Source: Neofusicoccum parvum (lineage: Eukaryota; Ascomycota; Dothideomycetes; Botryosphaeriales; Botryosphaeriaceae). Taken from it: 64,000 nt of DNA. The notes beneath the pieces are model-generated. The model saw only the letters and a list, made by a program, of their open reading frames with translations. It did not search any database and was not told the DNA's origin. The stretch spans positions 868,001-932,000 of the forward strand of contig CP087220.1 in assembly GCA_020912385.1 (NCBI GenBank), in the 5' to 3' direction. Both the position numbers and the translations under genes were made by a program. This document shows positions 33,834 through 43,915 of the stretch, piece after piece. How positions within the stretch are numbered: the first letter of the stretch is position 1; every line of letters starts with the position of its first letter.

Positions 33834-35466
33834 ATGTTGTGCGCAAGTGAGATACGCCCCGCGCCATCGTTCAATCATCTCTACTGACCACAGCCTAGTT
33901 TCCGGCGAAGCGCCGCAGGTTCCAGTCGCGTCGAAGAAGAGCGGTTTGTCCATTGCCAAGCTGTCTCGACGCGCGCCGCAGCTCACACGCCCGCAGGAAA
34001 TGTTTTCGAGAAGCGTCTGATTGAGGCATACGTTGCCGAGCATGGCACCGACCCCGTCAACGGCGAAGAGCTCACCACCGACGACCTTGTCGAGCTCAAG
34101 ACACAGCGCACCGTTCGCCCACGTCCTCCGACCCTCACCTCCATCCCCTCCCTCCTCGCCACTTTCCAGAACGAATGGGATGCCGTCGCCCTCGAGACCT
34201 ACCAGCTGAAGCAGCAGCTTGCGCAAACCCGTCAGGAACTCAGCACTGCCCTCTACCAACACGATGCGGCCGTTCGGGTTATCGCACGGTTAACGCGTGA
34301 GAGGGACGAGGCTCGCGACGCTCTGTCCAGGATCAGCGTGAGCGCTGGTGGCGTGCCTAGCGGGGATGCCATGCAGGTGGACAGCGCCGGTCTGCCCGAC
34401 GAGATCACGGCCAAAATCGATCAGACACACAAACAGTGCGTTGCGTCCAAACACGGTGGTCATGCGGAGAGGCGAACTGACAATTTCCAGGCTGTCTACT
34501 ACGAGGAGGAAGCGCCCTGTGCCAGATGGCTGGGCGACGGCTGACAACATCCAATCCTTCGATACCACGTTCGAAACGGAACCTCTATACCCCGGCGGCA
34601 AGACGCTAGCTCTCGACAAGAGTGGCGACCTTGCGCTTACTGGTGGCAAGGATGGTGTTGCTGGTATTTTCTCGATATTACAGAAGCAGGCGGTCCAAGC
34701 TTTGAAGGTTGGCGGCAGCGTCACTGCTGGTGCCTGGTACAACGACAGGCCGGTCGTTGCTACGTCGACTGGGGCGGTCAAGGTATTTGAGAACGGCACC
34801 GAGATTGCTCAGGTTGGCTCGCATGCCGGAGCTGCAACGTCTCTCTCCATCCACCCGAGCGGCGACATTCTCGCTTCGACGGGCGTGGACAAGAGCTACG
34901 TGCTCTACGATCTTAGCAGCAACAAGCAGCTTACGCAGGTATTCACCGATGCTGGTATGTCTTACACAATCGCTTGGATGCAAGATACTAACAGTGTCCC
35001 AGAACTCCTCTGCAGCGGATTCCACCCCGACGGCCACCTCTTTGCGGCCGGTGGTAGGGACGGTCAGATCAAGGTCTTCGACGTCAAGTCGGGCGAGAGC
35101 ATGGCCAACTTCGACGCCGGCGGAGCTCTCCAAGCAATCGCGTTTTCGGAGAATGGCACTTGGCTGGCAGCTGCGGTGCAGGGGGAAACGAGCGTCCAGA
35201 TCTGGGATTTGCGCAAGGCGGCAAGCATCAAGACGCTCGAGGTTGGTAGCACGGTGGAGAGCGTGCAGTGGGATTACACGGGCCAGTTCCTGGCGGCGGC
35301 GGGATCGGGCAGCGTCGCTGTGCAGCACTACGCAAAGTCGGCCAAGAGTTGGTCGGAACCGTTCAGGAAAGCCATCCCGGCGGCGGCGGTGCAGTGGGGA
35401 GCTTCGGCGCAGTCTCTGGTGACCCTGACGGCGGACGGAGGGCTCACGGTTTTTGGCTCGGCTTAA
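33834..35466 (+). CDS. PRP19: Pre-mRNA-processing factor 19 (U-box E3 ubiquitin ligase)
   Basis: Core subunit of the NineTeen complex in the spliceosome; a ubiquitin ligase that also acts in DNA repair. Five exons (33834-33846, 33899-33943, 33997-34435, 34491-34954, 35003-35466) sum to 474 residues, close to the family norm. The N-terminus MLCAISGEAPQVPVASKKSG is the family's modified RING (U-box) start. A coiled coil follows at about 75-130 (ETYQLKQQLAQTRQEL). The basic linker TRRKRPVPDGWA at about 170 precedes a seven-bladed WD40 propeller, with repeats such as LLCSGFHPDGHLFAAGGRDG and VQIWDLR. The first exon has only 13 nt. The 48 bp intron at 34955-35002 is in frame and stop-free, so an unspliced reading would add 16 residues. 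I favour splicing because it restores a normal WD repeat. Confidence 0.9.
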
Positions 35467-36049
35467 AAGGGATCTGTCGGGTTGGCGTCATGTGTAAATT
35501 ATCGGGCAATCGCATAGTGCGCGTAGGCAAAAGCGAGCAAGACTGGAGTAATGACATCAGGGTAGTTTTGGCGACTCACGCGTGGGCCGCCTTTCTGGCT
35601 GAAGTCTATCGAAGCTGCCAGACGCCAGGATAGTGCTGTAGAAGCGGTCCCGTGAGCTCGACAACGGCGGGAGTTGGAGGTGCCCTTGCTTGCGTCCGAA
35701 GGAAGCCCGGCGTTCTCAGACCTGCAACTTGCGACTGCTCGCAGCGGCCACAGCGGGTTTGGGACTGCCATTGCCACTGCCACTGCCACTGCCATTGCCG
35801 GCAGCAGCCCAGCCAACGCAAGCTGCTCCAGCGCGGGAGCATTGCGCGAGACCTGCACACGACGCTGACCGAGGCGCCGCGCAGGCCGGGGCCTCCAAAT
35901 CACAACACCTCATTAATCCGCCACCAAGGACCGCCGGCCGCATTGGCGCTGCTGGAGCCGCCTCCTCACGCCTCGCCCCCGCCCAACACCGCCAGCGCTC
36001 GCCCAGCAACCCGCCCTCCGCCGCGCCTGCGCCCCCCGTGGTTTCGAGC
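35467..36049. other. Intergenic / 5' region of the RING protein gene
   Basis: About 580 bp with no separate gene. It includes a hexanucleotide-like microsatellite (tgccattgccactgcc repeated) at about 35766-35802. Open frames here come from GC-rich low-complexity sequence. Probably the terminator of PRP19 and the promoter/5' UTR of the next gene. Confidence 0.45.
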
Positions 36050-37485
36050 ATGGACAGCACGAACCCCAGCAACGGCTGGCCGCATCACCGCATCCCGAAG
36101 GTACGAGACGGCCCCAGTGCGCCGCCGCCGCCGTGCAACTTGCACAGGCGCGGCCCGCGCTGGCCATCCAACAAAGACTGACGACGCTACCTGTCCAGAG
36201 AGCCCACGACGATATGCAGCGCGGCCGTCGCGAGAGCCCCGACCAGCCCGTCCGCCGCTATCCACCACCCTTCCACCGACAGGCCCGCTCCCCACCGTCG
36301 ACGAGCTCGACCCCGCCGCCCTCTCACCAACACCCACAAACCTCCGGCCTTCACCTCCCTCCGCTCCGCAACCGCTTCCCTGGCGACGGGCTCGACTTCA
36401 GGCGGCCTGCCATGTCGACCAGCCAAGCATCGAGCAACGCCCGGGCGGCGGACGTCATAGACCTCACCTCCGAGGACGAGCCCTCTGCCGCCGGCACCTC
36501 GGCCACGCCAATCGCCCAGCCCATGCAGTCCGCCCGCGCCTCGCGCCCTCCTCGCTTCGCACGAGAGATCATCGACCTGTCCGACGACACGCCTCCACAT
36601 CCGCCGGCCCACTCCACCGCCCAAAACCGAGCCCCCTCGAGCCCGGAGGTCGAATTTGTGTCGGCGCGCCCCATACCCGCACGACGGCCGGCGGCGCCCG
36701 CCGTCGACCTCACCGATGACGACTTGGTTTTCGATGGCACCTTCTTTGCCGACTTCGGGGGGCTCAGGCACGGCGTAAACAGGGCACCGCCGGGCGAAGG
36801 GGGATTCAGGACGCGCAGCCAGAGGAATAGCCCGACGCTGCACCGGCGATTCTTGCACATACTCGGTGAGCGCAGATCTGTTCAGAACCAGCAACAGCAG
36901 CGGCGGAGGGAGCGGCGGGACCAGCGCGACACGCAGCAGCGTGGGGGCTTGAGGGCGCCCTACATTCAGCGGCTAATTGGACGTGATCCAGATGGCCTTC
37001 TCGAGATCCACGCTCCGCCCATGATGAACTTCATGGGCCCCGGCGCGATGAATTACGATGTGGTTGGGTTCCACCTAGGGGGCGAACGCGAGAGCAGTCC
37101 TGCGACGTACGAGGCTCCATCCAAAGCCCCGCCGGGGTTCACTCGGTCGCCGGAGGAGGTGGATGTGTTGGTGTGCCCAAACTGTGATGCAGAGCTTTGC
37201 GCGGGGCCGGACGGAGGGGACAAGAGGCAAGTGTGGATTATCAGAGCATGTGGGCATGTAAGTGCACTTCCAGCAGTCACTTTTGATTGCATAGACACTG
37301 ACAACAGCCAACAACAGGCATACTGCGGCGAATGTGCAAACAACCGGCATGCTTCGAAACGAAAGGGCAAAGAACCGGTTGGCTCGACCAGCAGCAGACT
37401 ACCGAACCCCTTCCAAAAATGCGTGGTGAAGGATTGTGGGAAGAAGTGCGCCGCACGAACAGCCATGATCCAGCTGTTCCTGTGA
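36050..37485 (+). CDS. RING protein with multiple SUMO-interacting motifs (STUbL-like)
   Basis: Three exons (36050-36100, 36199-37257, 37318-37485) give 425 residues. Three acidic hydrophobic motifs in the N-terminal half, VIDLTSEDE, EIIDLSDDT and AVDLTDDDL, match SUMO-interacting motifs; VEFVSAR is a possible fourth. The C-terminus holds a RING-like zinc cluster: CPNC, then ACGH, then YCGEC, then C-x4-C (CVVKDCGKKC). This combination is that of SUMO-targeted ubiquitin ligases (Slx5/Rfp-type), which ubiquitinate poly-SUMO conjugates in the nucleus during DNA repair. The start at 36050 uses a 17-codon first exon spliced through a 98 bp intron. The second intron (37258-37317) splits the RING. 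The middle is Arg/Gln-rich and disordered. The exact family member is uncertain. Confidence 0.75.
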
Positions 37486-38269
37486 TTCCACTGCAGCCTC
37501 TCTGATTCTCTTTTCTCTTTCTCTTTTGTCTTCCAGCGGCACAAAAGCGGGCATCGGGACCAGCATCAGGAGTTCTTTGCTCACGTCGTTTGTTTTGGTG
37601 GGCGTTTATGGATGTTCATGTTAGACGACAAGGCGGGCAAGGCATCAACAGGATCAGGAGCGATTGTGACAGGTCTTTTCCTCGCGGGTCATGGGAGGCA
37701 TATTTACTTTGGCACATTTCCGTTGTCTGCTGCATCTTCTTCTCGATGCGGCAAGGGGGCGCTGCCTTTTGGGAGACGTGGTGCTCGGGCGGGACGAGGG
37801 TCGGAGCAATGCAAGACGGGCTCCTGCAGCTCTGTGCCACTTGACAGACCAGACTGTGACGGCGACGGGCGTGCTGCAATTAATGGCCGCCGGGGCATCG
37901 GTGTCGGGGGTTCGCAGCGCGCCAAACGCCGACGCTGGGGCTGCCTCGGCTGGAAGCTGCCAGAGCATCGCCAATCACGCGTCCCAACTATCGCCGCCGA
38001 CCTTTTTTCTGTTGAAGCGCAGCCCGCCGTCTCCTGCGGCACTGCCTCTTCGTCCTGCGCCCCCGCCATTGCCGCTGCCGCGACCTGTCTTCGAGCACGC
38101 CGAGCCTCGAAAGCACCAGCCTCTCCCGCCGACGGGAGCTGCAGACCCGCCTGCACAACCGCGACTCTCCCGCGACAGCGACAAGCCCGTTGCAAGACAC
38201 CCTTTGGCCCAGGCCGTCGTGAATCCGCTGCAACTTGGTCCTCATCCCCGCCGTCCTCCCGCACCGGCC
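37486..38269. other. Intergenic region upstream of the dehydratase
   Basis: A pyrimidine-rich tract follows the RING gene stop (37500-37540, ctctttctctttt). The remaining ~700 bp is GC-rich with no recognised gene. It should contain the dehydratase promoter. Confidence 0.4.
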
Positions 38270-39238
38270 ATGTCGACCCCTCCTTCCAAGCCGAAGGGCA
38301 GCAGTGTCGCGCAGACATACCTCCTCTGCTACAATGCCGCCTCGGCGCTCCTCTGGACCTCGGTGCTGGGCCGCGTCGTCCTGCTCGTGCCGTTGGTCGG
38401 CGTTTCAAACGTTTTCGGGGGCGTGGACGACTTCGTGCGATGGGTGCAGACGCTGGCTTTGGCTGAGGTTGGACATGCCGCCTTTGGTGAGTGGCTTTTT
38501 TTTTGTTTCTCGGTGGATTTTGGGGGGATGCTGCATGGAGCGGGGATGGATTATGGGCTGCAGGGAGCTGTGCGAGGCGGATGAGGAGACAATGCATGGC
38601 CATGGTGGCAGGAGAGCTGGAGGGAGAGAAGCCTTGGAAGACCGCTCGCAGGGCGATAAGAGGAAGATACAAGGCTACTTGCTCCCTCCCACGGGAGAGA
38701 TTGAGTGCCAGCTTGGCTTTTTGCAGTCACTAATTCTGCCTGCCCTTTAGGCCTTGTTCGCGCGCCCCTCTTGACCACTCTTATGCAGGTGGCCTCCCGC
38801 CTCCTGCTGGTCTGGGGCATCGCATACCCCTTCCCGCACTCGACCTCTCACTCGCCCGCCTTCGCCGGAATGCTGCTCGCCTGGTCCGTCACCGAGGTTA
38901 TCCGCTACAGCTACTTCGTCTTCCTGCTGAGTAGCGGCCGCATCCCGAGTTTCTTGAGCTGGCTGCGGTACAACACCTTTTACGTCCTCTACCCGCTTGG
39001 TATCTCTTGCGAATGCTGGCTGGTATACAAGGCCATTGGCCCTGCCGGCGAAGTGAACCCGCTGATTGCATACGGCCTGTGGGCAGTTTTGGCAATTTAT
39101 GTGCCGGGTGAGTACTATCAAATCCTTTCGTTCAAATGCAAGGTTGTCGCTAAGTTTGCTGTAGGCTCGTACATCCTGTACTCACACATGATGGCTCAGA
39201 GGCGTAGGGTCATGCGTGGAAAGAAGAGGGCAGACTAA
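38270..39238 (+). CDS. PHS1: Very-long-chain (3R)-3-hydroxyacyl-CoA dehydratase (PHS1/HACD type)
   Basis: ER membrane enzyme of the fatty-acid elongation cycle; it dehydrates 3-hydroxyacyl-CoA to trans-2-enoyl-CoA for sphingolipid acyl chains. Three exons (38270-38486, 38751-39107, 39165-39238) give 215 residues, normal for the family. Hydrophobic segments cover most of the length. The signature lies at about residues 140-165: RYNTFYVLYPLG, which carries the catalytic Tyr, followed by CECW with the catalytic Glu. The C-terminus (KKRAD) has a di-lysine-like, ER-retention-compatible pattern. The first intron (264 bp) is unusually long for this locus, where most are about 50 bp. The start has a Ser/Pro-rich short cytosolic leader (MSTPPSKPKG). 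Confidence 0.9.
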
Positions 39239-42200
39239 GAGGATTGAGTCAGAAAGGGAACAGAAAACTTCGAGAGTGCCAGCACTCTAAGATGCGTGGA
39301 TCGCTCAACGTAGCGGTCACTACCGGCTGATTGCCAGAACTGGGGAGCCACATTGGTCGATCAAAATGCAACTTAATGTCTCAGACTCGGGAAATCGGGT
39401 ACTGGCGACGGCCAAAGACCGAAGGGAGAACGATCCTTGGCGGACAGATTGGAGCGAACTTCTAAGACAAGACGAACAATCTACTAGACAGCCTTTACCT
39501 ATCAGGTGGACTTAAGTAATGATAATACCTCGAGTCAGCGCGTTCAGATCCCCCAACAATCGGCTTCAAAAGTACAAACGGATCATTCCACTATAGATTT
39601 CTCCATCAAGAACAACGACCATTTGGAAGAGCGTGGCGGAAGCATCGTGTGAGGCCAGGCTCCAGTACTCCGGCTTTATGTTGCCTCTGCTAGGCCGTCA
39701 TAGGGAGATTAGTAGTGCCACAATGGGTCGCAGAAGATATGGACGCCTCCAACATAACTAAGTTATCGATGAGTTTGATTCGGGTGCCTTTTGTGCGTAC
39801 ATGGAACGTACGTCACAATGGATACTCCACGCCCCTACGCAGGTGCCTCATACCCCACGCCTCGTCAGGTATAGCCGCTCTCTTGTACTACCATGTCTTT
39901 GGCACCTCATTGTAGTGCCGCATCAGAAACGAACTTCGGCATAGCGCCACCGGCGATCGAGCCAGCTGTCTTTGTTGATCATCAGTTCGGATCTGCATGG
40001 AGCACAGTCGTGTTTCGCTGGAGCGCCCCCTACCCCCCCTAAAACGACAGCAAAGACTATCGTAACAATGAGGCATTGACCCTGCCAAATCACCGGTCTC
40101 CACCGTGGCCCGTTCTGTGGGCTACGATTCTTGAGAGGGCAAGTTTTCGTTAGAATTCTCCACCATTTACGGTATCCACCAACTGTGGGTCACATCAAAC
40201 TATAGCCTTGCTGTATATAAGATCGGAAGACTATAGCTACGTGTACAAGCCTTTGCAAATACGCGGGCATGTGGTCGGTTCGTGAAGTATTGTGACAGCT
40301 TTGTACTCTGCAAACACGGACAGTCGAAGAATTCGTCCGGACACAAATCAGTGGCAGAGGTGCAATACGGATCAATGCTTACACTACCGGTGCAGGCACG
40401 CACGTGTGACTTGCTATACTTCCGAACCGATCGCTTAGCTACGATACAACAAGACTTGATGCAATATCCCATAAAATTAACTAACCAGCGTAAAGTCCAA
40501 GGATAATCGGGCAAAGTTGACATCGCCACCTACGTTGCTACCACATCCGGGAAATAATTGTCACTCCAGATGCGTAGACTGGACGAAGCTTCGATGTATC
40601 TGTGAATTCTCGCGTGTCTCATGTGTATGTAAGCTAATCTAAGGTATCTCTCGCAGTTTCAACCAACCCCATTGTACCCCGGAATCCCAGAAGGTGCCGA
40701 TAATGTACATGCCTGTACACCAAACCCAATGACCTATGCCCAGTATTCGCGTATGCCCTATGCCTTGACCGATTGAACGCCGATGGGTTTGTAGACCGAG
40801 TAAAAGTGATATGTAGAAAACAAATATGGAATCAGGAAGAAACAATACATGGTTTGGCCGTCACAGAACCCCGATCCAATGAGCGTGCGAGGTCCTGCCT
40901 ACTTGCTTGGACGGTCAGGGGCGGACGGAGAATATTTGATGGTCGCCGGTGCGGATGCTAATGCTGATGACGATGGTGGTGATGCTGGATGCTGCCGTGA
41001 ATGCTTATGCTGTGTTGATGCTCGCTAATGACGATGACGACGATGGAAATAGTGACGTAGGCGAAGAGATGAGCCGGTGATGGTGGACAACAGCCGGTCT
41101 GCCGAGAAGCAGACTGGACAGGCGTCGTCAACGAGCAATCTCGGCAGCCAGGGGATGAGACCCGAAAGAATGCCTGATGAGGGTGGACGAGGGCGGACGA
41201 GGCCGACGCATGGCATTTGTCACCATGTTACGACGGTTGGCGGAGGCCGGTCCGGGAACATGTCCTGAGGATGCTGGGGCAGGCGAGCGCGGCCCAGCAC
41301 GTGGTCTGCAGGAACCGGAGGGTGGATGGAAGAGGTAAAAAAACTCGAGCTCCGGCCAGTGGACGGATAAATTTGCGAGGTCGCAACGGGAGTGGTGAGG
41401 CGACAGTCAGACCAGTCAGTGCGCGGCGTTGGTTACGAAGAGCCCGGCTGCGCACCAGCGACAGAAGGGCAGGTCAGGTCGGTGAGCTAACGGCGCAGCA
41501 GCGATGTGGAAGGTCCAGCGCCAGCCGCCCCGCTGCTTCGCTCGAGCCTCGGGCAGCAAAGAAAAACCAATTTCGAATTTTTCTGCTCCCACGCCAGACG
41601 CCTCCGGCCTGCAGCCCCCCACATGGCGGAAACGCAGCCCAACTTTTCTGGAGCCGATGCAACCGGCCCAGCCACGCCCCGCTCAACCCACGCCCCTGCT
41701 TTTCTGTGCGCATTCCAGCCGCTTCCACCCAATTGCCCCATGCAGCTAGCATTCGCCCGGCCGGCCAGGGTCGTGGACGGCGGGCTGTGGCATCGATCGC
41801 GCGGAGTGGGCGTGGGCGTGGGCGTCGAGCCGGCCGGGCGCGCTCGTTCCCGAAGGCACGGTAATACCGGACGGGCCGAAGGCAGTGGAACCGGGCTGTC
41901 CAAGGGCCGCAGCTCGCAGCTCGCATCCGCAGGTTGAGTGGTGAAGGGCCGAAGCGGTGTGCGAGAAAATTGTCTGCGGCACTCTGCAGGGCAGCGCTCA
42001 TGTGATGGTGGCCCTGTGTCGTGCGCAAGGATGGCCGCGGTCCTCAGGAACAGCGTCGACGCAGGGTCCGGAGCCTATTGCTTTTTCGCCTTGGCGGAAC
42101 CGCCCGGGTTCGTGTGCGTCGCGTGCGGGAACCCTGAGCGGCCGCGTGTTTTTGGATAGCGTGGCTCCGGGAATGCCGTCGTCTCGAAAACCGCACTTCC

Positions 42201-42475
42201 GTCGACGGCTGCGCCTCGCGTCCGTCCACGTTGCGCTCTGCAGCTGGGGCTGGGGGTGCTGAAAATTCTGGAACCGGTGAAGCATGGGGCTTCGGCAGGG
42301 CTGCGCTTTTGGGCAACTCCATCTTCGCTCTCCTGCGGCGTGTGCAGATCCAACGTAATGCCGGGACTGGGATTTGGTGAGCTGTTTGAACGTCGCATGT
42401 CGCTTTTCCCCAACCACGCCCCCTGCACCTCCTGATGCAGGTATGACTGTCCGCTTCGTGCTCTCTGGCAGCCGC
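39239..42475. other. 3.2 kb intergenic region
   Basis: No recognisable gene or tRNA on either strand. 39240-40850 is of moderate GC. A GATG-type microsatellite tract occupies about 40950-41055. From about 41250 the sequence is GC-rich and forms long compositional frames. It separates the dehydratase (+) and a hypothetical gene (-), whose stop codons face each other, so no promoter need lie here. The size is large for a convergent gap, so a non-coding RNA gene cannot be excluded. Confidence 0.35.
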
Positions 42476-43915
42476 TCAACACGCGTCTGCCAGCACACCA
42501 ACCCACCGGATTGGGACGCCGTCCACTGGGTCCTCGTCGTCGCTGCGACCGCCGGCCTTGCGCGGCGGCAGCCAGATTCTGGCCTTGCCCATTGCGCGCG
42601 CGTCGAGCTTGCCCTCGCGACGCATGTTCATCTCCAACACGATGACGCGGAGAAAGTCGCTGTTCTCGCGCGGCTCTCTCTGGCGCACGGCTGGCTGCGG
42701 GCTCATAGCACGGCCGGCTTCCGACGCGGGGTCCGTGGAGCGGCGCTTGCCGCGAGATTGGCTGCGTGAACGGCGTTCGTACGTCTGCATCTGAATCATG
42801 GGGGCGTCGCTGGGGTCGTCCATGGGCTGGCCGTGCAGGAGGGCTTCGTGAAGATGTTGGGAAAGCTCTGTTGGAGAAAGCGGCCTGTTCGAAGTGGTGG
42901 GGTTGAGGTAACGGCGGAGTGCGGCATCCGGGGTTCCCTGGAAATTCTTGGGCCGCATTTCGCTGGTGAACCGCGGCGACAGTAGGGAGCGGGTGAGCAG
43001 GTCGTCAGGCGGAACGCTGGGGGCCGTGAAGTTGGAGAAGGATTTCGCGGCAGACTTGAGGGCCTGGATGGAAGCCGTCAAGTTCGACGTGAAGGCTGAC
43101 CGCAGTCTCGAGGTTGGTGCTTGATGTTCGATCTGGACCTCGGGAGCCGGAGGCTCAGGCATCTCCTCGTCGCTCTCGACGAATCCATAGTGGAGCAGCG
43201 GGTGGTCCAGCACGGCCTCCTCTTTGGGTGGTGACGAGACGACCCTCTTCTCCTTGCGCTCGCCAGCTCGCCTCGCAAGCGATGGGGACCGTGGAGTCGA
43301 GGGACTGCTCCAGGAAAGGATAGATCTCTCCTCGTCAAGGTCGGGGACGGACGGAATGGACTCGCTGGAGACAGAGCGCGGCGACACGAAATCGCGTTCC
43401 TTCTGGCTGCCGTCTTCGAGGCTCAGGCTGTCGTCCGTGTCGCAATCCTCCACACGCTCCAGCAAGATGTCGAGCGGCGAGCCGTAGCTGCCGGGTGAGA
43501 TCTCCTTGTCCTCTGCTCTCCACTCCTCGATAAGCTCGTCAATGGAGATGCGGCGGTCGGCGTACTGGAGGCGGCGGCGCGGAGAGGTGGTGCGGCGCGG
43601 CTTGGGAATGGAGGTCACCGCCAGCAGGGCAGCAACAGCGGGCGGCACGGCGTTGGGGTGGTGCTCCGAGGACGAGCGCATCTTGCGGGAGCCATGGGGA
43701 GGCTTGGAGCGGGCGGCCGGGGAGCCGGTCTGGGGCTGGGTGCGGGCTGGAATCACCATGGGCTTCGAGTGGGTGGGCGCCGGCGGGTGGGCAGGAGAGA
43801 GCTTCCTGGCGTCTGGCACAGCTGGTGAACGTGGCCCCGGCATCCTGGCGGAACCCATGGCGCGGTCGGACGGGTGCTGGTGCGAAGTGTAGCGGTAGGA
43901 GCGCGGCACCATCAT
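42476..43915 (-). CDS. Hypothetical disordered protein
   Basis: An uninterrupted 479-codon frame from the first true ATG (ATGATG at 43915) to a stop at 42476. The frame is open further upstream, but without an ATG. I do not recognise the family. The N-terminal 120 residues are Pro/Ser/Arg-rich. A structured-looking stretch RRISIDELIEEWRAEDKEISPGSY follows, then Ser/Glu-rich acidic segments. There is a hydrophobic/basic helix-like region (SNLTASIQALKSAAKSFSNF) and a conserved-looking C-terminus with FLRVIVLEMNMRREGKLD and a Trp/Val ending. No membrane segment, signal peptide or known catalytic motif is visible. Low-complexity charge patterning suggests a scaffold or regulatory protein, but no function is assigned. 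Confidence 0.65.
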   Translation of the reverse strand: MMVPRSYRYTSHQHPSDRAMGSARMPGPRSPAVPDARKLSPAHPPAPTHSKPMVIPARTQPQTGSPAARSKPPHGSRKMRSSSEHHPNAVPPAVAALLAVTSIPKPRRTTSPRRRLQYADRRISIDELIEEWRAEDKEISPGSYGSPLDILLERVEDCDTDDSLSLEDGSQKERDFVSPRSVSSESIPSVPDLDEERSILSWSSPSTPRSPSLARRAGERKEKRVVSSPPKEEAVLDHPLLHYGFVESDEEMPEPPAPEVQIEHQAPTSRLRSAFTSNLTASIQALKSAAKSFSNFTAPSVPPDDLLTRSLLSPRFTSEMRPKNFQGTPDAALRRYLNPTTSNRPLSPTELSQHLHEALLHGQPMDDPSDAPMIQMQTYERRSRSQSRGKRRSTDPASEAGRAMSPQPAVRQREPRENSDFLRVIVLEMNMRREGKLDARAMGKARIWLPPRKAGGRSDDEDPVDGVPIRWVGVLADAC

